A stretch of DNA of 64,000 bases, taken from the NCBI RefSeq assembly GCF_024649945.1, contig NZ_JANKMS010000018.1, positions 1-64,000 on the forward strand, given 5' to 3'. The notes under the pieces were generated by a model that saw only the letters and a list, made by a program, of their open reading frames with translations, was not told where the DNA came from and did not search any database. Below are positions 1-6,875 of the stretch, one piece after another. The stretch's first letter is position 1; each line of letters opens with the position of its first letter. The DNA is from Flavobacterium panacis (GTDB taxonomy: Bacteria; Bacteroidota; Bacteroidia; Flavobacteriales; Flavobacteriaceae). The position numbers were made by a program, and so were the translations under genes.

Positions 1-1
1 A

Positions 2-2065
2 CCGGATCCAAAAGGATATCTGACATTGAATCCTGACGGAACAGTAACTATCGGAGCCAACCCTCCAGCAGGAGATTTCGAACTGACGTATACGATCTGT
101 GAGAATCTGAATGCAGGAAACTGCAAATCAAATACGGTTACCGTAACAGTTGGATTACCGGTTATTGATGCAGTTGCAGAAACGTTAACACCTTCAATAA
201 TTGGAAGTATAGGTGGAAAAACTACAGATTCTGTAGTAGATAATGACACGTTAAATGGGAATCCGGTTGTTATTGGTGCACTTCCTGGTCAGGTAAAATT
301 AATAGCAGTAAATATTCCGACAGGATTAACTTTAAATGCAGACGGAACAGTAACAGTTGCAATAAATACACCATCAGGAATTTACGATGTTGAATATAGA
401 ATTTGTGAAATCACTAATCCATTAAATTGTGATAGTGCAATTTCTAAGGTTGTTGTAAACAATGGAATTCTTGTTGCAAATCCAGATGTTATTTCATCTG
501 TAAAAGCATCAAATACAGCAAAAGATCTAGGGGTAAATATTTTTGATAACGATACTAAAAACGGAAATGAATTAAATCCATCAGATGTTACATTATTAGT
601 TTCAAAACCAGATCCAAAAGGATTTTTAACAATTAGCTCTGACGGAAGTGTTAGTTTGGGAGCTAATGCACCAGCAGGAGATTATGAGTTAACTTATACT
701 ATTTGTGAAAAATTAAATTCTGAAAACTGTAGTTCAAATATTGTAAAAGTTACAGTAACAGAATCAACAATGCAGGTGATCATTGCAAATAATGATGAAG
801 AAGGACCAATCGATGTGAAAAAAGGAATGAACGCAACGATCAACATTTTTGCAAATGATCTTGTAAACGGAGTGAGACCAAATCCTTCAGATGTTATTTT
901 GACAACGGTTAAGGCAAATTCAAACGTAGTTCTAAATGCAGACGGATCGGTAAGTATTGATTCAAACACTCCAAATGGTATTTATGAAGTGACTTATCAA
1001 ATCTGCGATGCAACTAGTACATCAAATTGTAGTCAACCGGCAATAGTTAAAATTACAGTGTTAAACAGTGTAGATCCAATTGATCCTGCAACACCAAATC
1101 AGATTACTTTAGGTGATGACACTGATATTAGTGTTGATGGAATTAATGGAGACTTAGAGTTTATAAATGTTTTAGGAAACGATTTGATAAACGGACAGCC
1201 AATTAATCCAGCAGATGTTGTTGTAAAACCAGTAACAACTGATGCTTATTTTGAATGGAATGCAGACGGAACGGTAAGTGTAAAACCAAACACCCCAGGA
1301 AAAACGTATACATTAACGTATCAAGTTTGTGAAAAAGCAGATCCATCAAATTGTTCAACAGCTGTATTAACTGTTTTTGTTGAAGTTCCAGCAATCGCAA
1401 TTGTGAAAACAGCAACGTTTAATGACGAAAATAAGGACGGCTTTGCTAATGCAGGTGAAACAATTACATACAAGTTTACAGTAACTAATACAGGAAATGT
1501 ACCACTTAAAGGAATTACAATAAGCGATCCGTTGCCAGGAGTAACAGTTTCTGGACAATCAATTGATTTGGCTGTAAATGAATCTAACGAAACTAATTTC
1601 ACTGCAGTTTATAAAATAACTCAGGAAGATATTAACAGAAAGACGGTAAGCAATCAGGCAATTGCAAAAGGTAGCAGCTCACGAGGAGTAGTTGTAGAAG
1701 ATCAGTCAGATGATTCATCAAACAGCGGAGATAATCCAACTGTAATCAATTTAGATGGATGTACAATTGAAGTCTTAAAGGCTTTCTCTCCAAATGGAGA
1801 CGGTAAAAACGAGCGATTCTATATTAGAGGAATTGAATGTTATCCAGATAATACAGTTGAGATCTATAACCGTTGGGGAGTTTTAGTTTTCAGTATTGAT
1901 CAATATAATAATACTGATAGAGCATTTAGAGGATATTCTAACGGACGCTCTACAATTAAACAAACAGAAGGTCTGCCAGTGGGTACTTATTTCTACATTT
2001 TGAAATACAAAGACAGTGCTAACGCTCCGCAACAGAAATCTGGGTATTTGTACATTAATAAATAA
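2..2065 (+). CDS. Repeat adhesin with type B T9SS sorting domain (5' end outside window)
   Basis: The frame is open from the first bases, so this is the C-terminal part of a larger secreted surface protein. It holds four full tandem beta-sandwich-like units of about 100 residues (starting near bases 152, 467, 768 and 1067) plus the tail of another before base 151. Each unit carries a Cys-x7-Cys pair near its end. A DUF11-like conserved repeat follows (about 1391-1680), then a C-terminal domain (about 1755-2062) with the FSPNGDGKNE motif, NRWGVLVF and a KSGYLYINK end. This matches the gliding-motility-associated C-terminal domain, a type B T9SS signal. Proteins of this type, like SprB, are exported by the T9SS and usually need a PorP/SprF protein, which is encoded directly downstream. 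The function is inferred to be adhesion or surface structure. The ligand is unknown. Confidence 0.85.
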   Translation, partial: PDPKGYLTLNPDGTVTIGANPPAGDFELTYTICENLNAGNCKSNTVTVTVGLPVIDAVAETLTPSIIGSIGGKTTDSVVDNDTLNGNPVVIGALPGQVKLIAVNIPTGLTLNADGTVTVAINTPSGIYDVEYRICEITNPLNCDSAISKVVVNNGILVANPDVISSVKASNTAKDLGVNIFDNDTKNGNELNPSDVTLLVSKPDPKGFLTISSDGSVSLGANAPAGDYELTYTICEKLNSENCSSNIVKVTVTESTMQVIIANNDEEGPIDVKKGMNATINIFANDLVNGVRPNPSDVILTTVKANSNVVLNADGSVSIDSNTPNGIYEVTYQICDATSTSNCSQPAIVKITVLNSVDPIDPATPNQITLGDDTDISVDGINGDLEFINVLGNDLINGQPINPADVVVKPVTTDAYFEWNADGTVSVKPNTPGKTYTLTYQVCEKADPSNCSTAVLTVFVEVPAIAIVKTATFNDENKDGFANAGETITYKFTVTNTGNVPLKGITISDPLPGVTVSGQSIDLAVNESNETNFTAVYKITQEDINRKTVSNQAIAKGSSSRGVVVEDQSDDSSNSGDNPTVINLDGCTIEVLKAFSPNGDGKNERFYIRGIECYPDNTVEIYNRWGVLVFSIDQYNNTDRAFRGYSNGRSTIKQTEGLPVGTYFYILKYKDSANAPQQKSGYLYINK

Positions 2066-2073
2066 AAAAGATT

Positions 2074-2100
2074 ACGGCTTAGTTTAAGCTAAGCCGTTTT
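2074..2100 (+). terminator. Intergenic hairpin between adhesin and porP/sprF gene
   Basis: A perfect 9-bp stem (2074-2082 with 2089-2097) with a 6-base loop is followed by a short T stretch. It lies 9 bases after the adhesin stop. The T run is short, so it may be a partial terminator that lowers expression of the two downstream genes, or an mRNA-stabilising 3' hairpin. Confidence 0.5.
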
Positions 2101-2112
2101 AAAGCTTACTAA

Positions 2113-3024
2113 ATGAAAAAGTTAATTTTAGTTTTTATGTTTTTTTCGATTGTGGCCAATGCGCAGCAAGATGCCCAGTTTACACAATACATGTACAACA
2201 CAATCGAAGTCAATCCAGCTTACGCAGGTACACGTGGAGTGATGAGCGTTTTTGGTTTGTATCGTACCCAATGGGTTGGTTTAGAAGGTGCGCCTCAAAC
2301 CAGTACATTTTCTGTTAATACACCTTTAAGCAATAGTGATTTAGGACTTGGTGTTTCTTTGGTAAATGACAAAATTGGACCTACTACAGAAAATACATTG
2401 TCAGCTGATTTATCTTATACCATACCAACTTCGGCAACATGGAATTTGTCTTTTGGTATTAAAGGAACGGCAAATCTTTTTAATATCGACATTAATAAAT
2501 TGACTACGGAAGATCAGGACGATCCACAGTTTCAAAGTCTAAAAAATAGATTTTCGCCAAATGTTGGAGCGGGACTTTATTTTCATTCAGACCGCGCTTA
2601 TATTGGATTATCTGTTCCTAATTTTATAGAAACCAATCGTTACAATTCTGATGATACGGCGATTTTTAAAGACAGAATCAATTACTACTTAATTGCGGGT
2701 TATGTTTTTAATCTGGATCGTTTAGAATACATTAAGTTCAAACCTGCCTTGATGACCAAAATGGTAGAAGGAGCTCCTTTGCAAGTAGACGTTTCTGGAA
2801 ACTTTATGTTTAACGATAAATTCGTTCTTGGACTTGCTTATCGTTGGAGCGCTTCTGTTAGTGCAATGGCTGGGTTTCAAGTAACAAAAGGAATGTATAT
2901 TGGTTATGGTTATGATCATGAAACAACTAGATTAAGAAAATACAATTCAGGATCACATGAAATTTTCCTTCGCTTTGAGTTTTTCAATAATTATAATAAA
3001 ATGATATCTCCAAGATTCTTCTAA
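2113..3024 (+). CDS. PorP/SprF family type IX secretion membrane protein
   Basis: This 303-residue protein has a signal peptide (about residues 1-18, ending NAQ) and then the family signature QFTQYMYN...NPAYAG. The rest is predicted outer-membrane beta-barrel sequence ending in aromatic residues (RFF). PorP/SprF proteins are needed for secretion or surface anchoring of T9SS cargo with type B sorting domains. In F. johnsoniae, SprF serves SprB. Its place 48 bases after a type B adhesin gene strongly suggests that the adhesin is its partner. Three bases separate its stop from the next upstream ATG, so it is probably co-transcribed with the PorE-like gene. I do not assign sprF itself because this locus does not look like the sprCDBF locus. 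Confidence 0.88.
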   Translation: MKKLILVFMFFSIVANAQQDAQFTQYMYNTIEVNPAYAGTRGVMSVFGLYRTQWVGLEGAPQTSTFSVNTPLSNSDLGLGVSLVNDKIGPTTENTLSADLSYTIPTSATWNLSFGIKGTANLFNIDINKLTTEDQDDPQFQSLKNRFSPNVGAGLYFHSDRAYIGLSVPNFIETNRYNSDDTAIFKDRINYYLIAGYVFNLDRLEYIKFKPALMTKMVEGAPLQVDVSGNFMFNDKFVLGLAYRWSASVSAMAGFQVTKGMYIGYGYDHETTRLRKYNSGSHEIFLRFEFFNNYNKMISPRFF

Positions 3025-3036
3025 TTAATGCCCGTT

Positions 3037-5079
3037 ATGAAAATTAAAAAAATAGGTTATACAGTTTTATTAGTATGCTTTTTTTTCCAGATAAATGCAC
3101 AAACAAAAAAAATGAGCAAGGAAGAAAAACTAAAAAAAGCAAATGAAAAACTGATCATCAAAGCCGATAAAAAATATGATGACTACGAGTATGTAGATGC
3201 CATAAAAGAATATAAACACATCTTAAGAAAAGGAGTGCAGGACGAAAAAGTATTTCAAAGACTTGCTGATTCGTATTATTTTACTGGAGATTTAAGAAAT
3301 GCAGAAAAATGGTATGGAGAACTTTTCAGAATTAATAAAGAACAACTACCAGAGTATTTGTATCGCTATGCACAATCTTTAAAATCGGTAGGTCATTACG
3401 AAAAAGCAGATCAAATTTTAGAGATATTCAACACAAAAGCAAACTCACAAAACAGAGCGGCTTTAGTTAGAAGTGAGAAAAATTATCTGGCAGAAATTAA
3501 ATCTAATTCAGGAAGATATGAAATTGGAGATGCTGGTGTTAATACTGACTTTTCAGATTACGGCGGAACCGTTTATGACAATAAAATTATTTTTACCTCT
3601 GCAAGGGATACAGGCGGAATAGCGAAAGCGAATTTTAAATGGACCAACAAATCATTCTCTAAATTTTATACAGCAAATTTACTGCCCGACGGAAGTGTTG
3701 GAATCGTAAAACCTTTTCATAAAAGAGATAATGGAAAATATAATGAGTCTTCTCCAATTTTCACAAAGGATGGTCGTACAATGTATTTTACCAGAAACAA
3801 TTTTATTGATGGAAAACGAGGAGAAAACAATAAAAATGTTACCCTTCTTAAATTGTATAAATCAGAATTGGTAGATAATGAGTGGAAGAATGTAAAAGAA
3901 TTACCATTTAACAGTAATCAATATAGTACGGCACATCCTGCTTTAAGTGTTGATGAAAAAACATTATATTTTGCATCAGATATGCCTGGAACTTTAGGAG
4001 AATCTGATTTATATAAAGTGGCAATTAATACTGACGGAAGTTTTGGAACACCACAAAATCTTGGTCCAGGAATCAATACAGAAGGAAGAGAAACATTCCC
4101 GTTTATATCAGGAGACAATGAATTGTATTTTTCTTCTGATGGACGTCCGGGTTTAGGAGGTCTTGATGTATATGTTGCAAAAATAAATGAAGACGGAACA
4201 TTTGATGATGTTCAGAATGTTGGTCAGCCCGTAAATAGTAAGCAAGACGATTTTGCTTTTACGATTGACAGTAGAAACAGAAACGGATTTTTCTCTTCAA
4301 ACCGTGAAAATTCACACGGAATGGATAATATATACCGATTTACAGAACTAAAGAAACTGGTGTGTGAACAAGAACTTTCAGGAATAATTACGGATGCAGA
4401 GTCAAATGAAATAATAGCCAATGCTTCGCTTATTTTGTTTGATGAAAACTTCAATACGTTACAAAATATTGAATCAGATGAAAAAGGGAATTATGTATTC
4501 AATAAAGTAAAATGCGGAAAGAAGTATTCAATTAGAGTTGTCAAAGAAGGCTTTAACAGAAAAGATGTTTCGGTTAATTTAAAGAAAGAAAACGGAAAAA
4601 CAGATTTCCCGATTGCGCTTCAAAAAATCATTAAGCCAATTGAAACAAAACAAATCATAGTTAATAAAGTAGCGGTTAAACCAGTAAAAATTGCAAATAT
4701 TAATATTGGATCAGATTTGGTAAAATTGCTTCATATTCCGATGAACTTTTTTGATTTAGGAAAAGCAACCATCAAAAAATCATCAGAACCTCAGTTGATG
4801 AAAGTAGTAGGAGCATTTAGCCAATATCCGAATCTAAAATTAGATATTCGTTCTCATACAGACAGTCGCTCTTCTTCTGAAAGTAATCAAATTTTATCAG
4901 ACAAAAGAGCACAATCTACAAGAGATTGGTTAATAAGCAAAGGAGTTGATCCGAGCAAATTGACTGCAAAAGGTTACGGCGAAACACAATTAGTCAATAA
5001 ATGTGCAGATGGTGTAAAATGTACAGAGCAGCAACACCAATTAAACAGACGAAGCGAATTTATTGTGGTAGAAATGTAA
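3037..5079 (+). CDS. PorE-like TPR/beta-propeller/OmpA protein
   Basis: The start at 3037 is preferred over the in-frame ATG at 3028 because it begins the signal peptide directly (MKIKKIGY...INAQ). Counting from 3028, domains in order are TPR-like helices (about 34-160), PD40/WD40-like propeller repeats with SSDGRPGLGGLDVY-type motifs (about 168-450), a carboxypeptidase-regulatory-like beta domain (about 456-530) and a C-terminal OmpA domain (about 570-683) with peptidoglycan-binding residues in SHTDSR and the NRRSEF end. This order is the one described for Porphyromonas PorE, which links the T9SS to peptidoglycan and is associated with PorP. Pairing with a PorP/SprF gene fits that role. It is probably periplasmic or outer-membrane associated. 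PorE identity is inferred from architecture. The family has many paralogues paired with individual adhesins. Confidence 0.82.
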   Translation: MKIKKIGYTVLLVCFFFQINAQTKKMSKEEKLKKANEKLIIKADKKYDDYEYVDAIKEYKHILRKGVQDEKVFQRLADSYYFTGDLRNAEKWYGELFRINKEQLPEYLYRYAQSLKSVGHYEKADQILEIFNTKANSQNRAALVRSEKNYLAEIKSNSGRYEIGDAGVNTDFSDYGGTVYDNKIIFTSARDTGGIAKANFKWTNKSFSKFYTANLLPDGSVGIVKPFHKRDNGKYNESSPIFTKDGRTMYFTRNNFIDGKRGENNKNVTLLKLYKSELVDNEWKNVKELPFNSNQYSTAHPALSVDEKTLYFASDMPGTLGESDLYKVAINTDGSFGTPQNLGPGINTEGRETFPFISGDNELYFSSDGRPGLGGLDVYVAKINEDGTFDDVQNVGQPVNSKQDDFAFTIDSRNRNGFFSSNRENSHGMDNIYRFTELKKLVCEQELSGIITDAESNEIIANASLILFDENFNTLQNIESDEKGNYVFNKVKCGKKYSIRVVKEGFNRKDVSVNLKKENGKTDFPIALQKIIKPIETKQIIVNKVAVKPVKIANINIGSDLVKLLHIPMNFFDLGKATIKKSSEPQLMKVVGAFSQYPNLKLDIRSHTDSRSSSESNQILSDKRAQSTRDWLISKGVDPSKLTAKGYGETQLVNKCADGVKCTEQQHQLNRRSEFIVVEM

Positions 5080-5101
5080 ATTAGAATTTTTTTTAAATAC
5101 G

Positions 5102-5139
5102 AAACCCCCTTTTCTAAATTTTAGAAAAGGGGGTTTTAT
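5102..5139. terminator. Strong bidirectional intrinsic terminator
   Basis: A stem of about 15 bp (5102-5116 with 5122-5136) contains a five-pair C/G core and is flanked by A-rich and T-rich tracts, so it can work on both strands. It sits between two convergent genes (PorE-like on +, hypothetical on -). Confidence 0.88.
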
Positions 5140-5475
5140 TTACTCCTTAATACTAGAATCCCTAGCAAGCAAATAATTAATTTCACTTAAAAATTCAAAT
5201 TCACTCATAGGAATTAGTTGAAGTACCGTTTCTAAAATAAGACTCACATCGATCGCAGATTTATTAGTTTCTGAGATTTGATGCGCATTCTGATTTAATG
5301 TCAAAATACACATCTTTAACATATCAGTAATTACACATCCTAATTCTAGATAATTTTGAAATTTTATTTGAGCAACGTTATCTCCTATTTTGTCGCTAGT
5401 TGGCTTTAAGGTCTGAAAATAAAAAGAAGTTAATTTTCTTAAAGGTTCTAGGTTTTTAATTTCATTTGCTTCCAT
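5140..5475 (-). CDS. Hypothetical protein, 111 residues
   Basis: I do not recognise this protein. It is 111 residues, predicted mainly alpha-helical, with no signal peptide, membrane segment or cysteine pair of note, so it should be cytoplasmic. It contains a hydrophobic helix around LELGCVITDMLKMCILTL and an acidic helix around VLQLIPMSEFEFLSEINYLL. It converges on the PorE-like gene with a shared terminator and is bounded upstream by the palindrome-rich non-coding stretch, so it stands alone. Its codon usage looks like that of its neighbours. The frame is conserved-looking, but I have no homologue in mind, and it could be lineage-specific. Confidence 0.6.
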   Translation of the reverse strand: MEANEIKNLEPLRKLTSFYFQTLKPTSDKIGDNVAQIKFQNYLELGCVITDMLKMCILTLNQNAHQISETNKSAIDVSLILETVLQLIPMSEFEFLSEINYLLARDSSIKE

Positions 5476-5675
5476 AGTTTAATTGCTTTATTTATTGTAA
5501 ATACTTACAGAATTATATATTGCATCGTTTATTTTAAGTTTTGCAAGTTGCTTTTTATCATTTTCAACATACGATAGTATGTGATTAAGAAATTTCTTGT
5601 TTTTTTTCAAATGTATTTCAATGCTACAAAATATCGTACGTCATATATGTCGCATTATGTAATTTTTATTTAAAA

Positions 5676-6058
5676 GTCCCAGAGGGACGAAATATTTATA
5701 GAAAACATTTTAATTCCCTATGAATAAGCCCCATCGGGGCGATATGTCGCTCTGATGGAGCTTTTTGGATTCTGTAGACTGTTCTTCTATAAATATTATG
5801 CTCCGCTGGAGCATTTTTCAAAATATTTCAAACGGGGCGTTTAACCATAAATTCTCGCTTCGCTTGGATTTTTGGATTCTGTAGACTTTTCTTCTATAAA
5901 TAGTATGCTCAGCTGGAGCATTGTTTTTGAATATTGCAAAAAAGCTACTCCAAAAAGAGTCATTTCACAACATCAAAATATACGCTTAGTAACTCCGCTA
6001 GGAGTTTTTGGTCGGTAGCCCTCCAACAAAATGCCCGAGTATATGTCCCATAGGACAT
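5676..6058. repeat. Cluster of REP-like short palindromes
   Basis: At least seven short inverted repeats share one design, a 4-7 bp stem whose inner pairs are usually CC/GG around a 3-5 base loop. They lie at 5676-5688, 5728-5740, 5749-5761, 5798-5814, 5905-5921, 5991-6006 and 6043-6058. AT-rich linkers such as AATATTTATAGAAAA recur between them, also in reverse complement. The cluster resembles repetitive extragenic palindromes. Whether it is dispersed in the genome cannot be seen from one window. Confidence 0.7.
5762..5940. repeat. Imperfect direct repeat of about 71 bases, two copies 107 bases apart
   Basis: Copies at 5762-5833 and 5869-5940 share TTTTTGGATTCTGTAGACT, a TTCTTCTATAAATA stretch, an ATGCTC..CTGGAGCAT palindrome and a TTTCAAA/TTGCAAA end. 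The copies differ by point changes within the palindrome and linkers, which suggests an old local duplication of one palindromic unit. Confidence 0.75.
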
Positions 6059-6296
6059 TTGATAGCATCGTAGAAACAACCAATTTATTTTTATCAATTA
6101 GGTGTCAAAAAGTTAAAAAATCTAATTTTCATCAAAAAACTATTCTAAACGATTTCATTCTTTACACTATAATTTTGAAAATATGTTCTTTGGTGTATTT
6201 TGTTTAAAATGAATGAGTTGTGTTTTTAAAAAATCGTTTTCGTTGCAGATGGTGTTTGTTTTTATTATAACTTTATAATTCTAAAAATTTTTCATT

Positions 6297-6722
6297 ATGA
6301 CTGTAGATCAAATACTTAAAGCAAAAGGAAGAAATGTCTATTCTATTTACTCTAATTTAACGGTTTATGATGCGTTAAAAGTTATGGGAGACAAAAACAT
6401 CGGAGCCATTTTAATAATAGACAATAACGTTCTCAAAGGAATATTATCGGAGAGAGATTATGCTCGTAAAATTGTTTTAAAGGATAAATCTTCTAAAGAA
6501 ACTTTTGTACATGAGATTATGGAAAGTAATGTTTTTACAGTAAAACTTTCAGATAATCTAGAAGACTGCATGCAGCTAATGAGCGAAAAAAGAATACGAC
6601 ATCTACCTGTTTTAGAAGACGGAATAGTGGTTGGAATAATCTCAATAAGCGATGTGGTAAAAGCAATTATAGAAATGCAGAAAGATACCATTCAGCATTT
6701 GAATTCTTATATTTCTCAATAA
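6297..6722 (+). CDS. Tandem CBS-domain protein
   Basis: This 141-residue cytoplasmic protein consists almost only of two CBS domains (about residues 8-65 and 75-132). Recognisable motifs include GAILIIDNN..KGILSERDYARKI in the first and RHLPVLEDGIVVGIISISDVV in the second. Such pairs bind adenine nucleotides (AMP, ATP, SAM) and act as energy or metabolite sensors, usually regulating a partner. No catalytic domain is attached. It sits alone on the + strand, ended by a strong terminator before maeB, so any partner is not clear from context. The IMPDH-like annotation sometimes given to this group reflects only the CBS domains. Confidence 0.88.
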   Translation: MTVDQILKAKGRNVYSIYSNLTVYDALKVMGDKNIGAILIIDNNVLKGILSERDYARKIVLKDKSSKETFVHEIMESNVFTVKLSDNLEDCMQLMSEKRIRHLPVLEDGIVVGIISISDVVKAIIEMQKDTIQHLNSYISQ

Positions 6723-6753
6723 AGTATAGCTAAAAACGATAAAAATTTAAAGG

Positions 6754-6779
6754 AGTCCAATTTCTATTGGACTTTTTTT
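6754..6779 (+). terminator. Intrinsic terminator after CBS gene
   Basis: An 8-bp stem (6754-6761 with 6766-6773) with loop TTCT is followed directly by a run of seven T residues. It lies 31 bases after the CBS stop codon. Confidence 0.9.
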
Positions 6780-6843
6780 ATTTATCAAAATGGATTTTAA
6801 GAAAAGAAAACGCTAAAAAGACTCCTTTTTAAAACAAGACTTA

Positions 6844-6851
6844 TATCTTTG
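6844..6851 (+). promoter_or_regulatory. -7 promoter box (TATCTTTG) for maeB
   Basis: This matches the Bacteroidota -7 consensus TAnnTTTG and lies 24 bases before the maeB ATG. No clear TTG -33 element is seen at the usual spacing. Confidence 0.6.
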
Positions 6852-6875
6852 TAAGCTAGAATAAAAGCTAAAATA

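Larger units (their letters stand above)
5476..6296. other. 820-base non-coding stretch
   Basis: No convincing gene or RNA gene was found here. The left part (5476-5640) is plain AT-rich sequence with a small imperfect palindrome near 5569-5582. The middle (5676-6058) holds a series of short palindromes described separately. The right part (6059-6296) is AT-rich leader sequence of the CBS gene, with one TAnnTTTG-like box at 6170-6177. That box is 120 bases from the start codon and therefore only a weak promoter candidate. Confidence 0.7.

Noticed and set aside
5762..5940. Possible CRISPR array
   Set aside because: Only two imperfect copies are present, with no regular spacers and no cas genes nearby.
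6170..6177. TAATTTTG box as promoter of the CBS gene
   Set aside because: It is 120 bases from the start with no -33 element, so it is weak compared with the other boxes.
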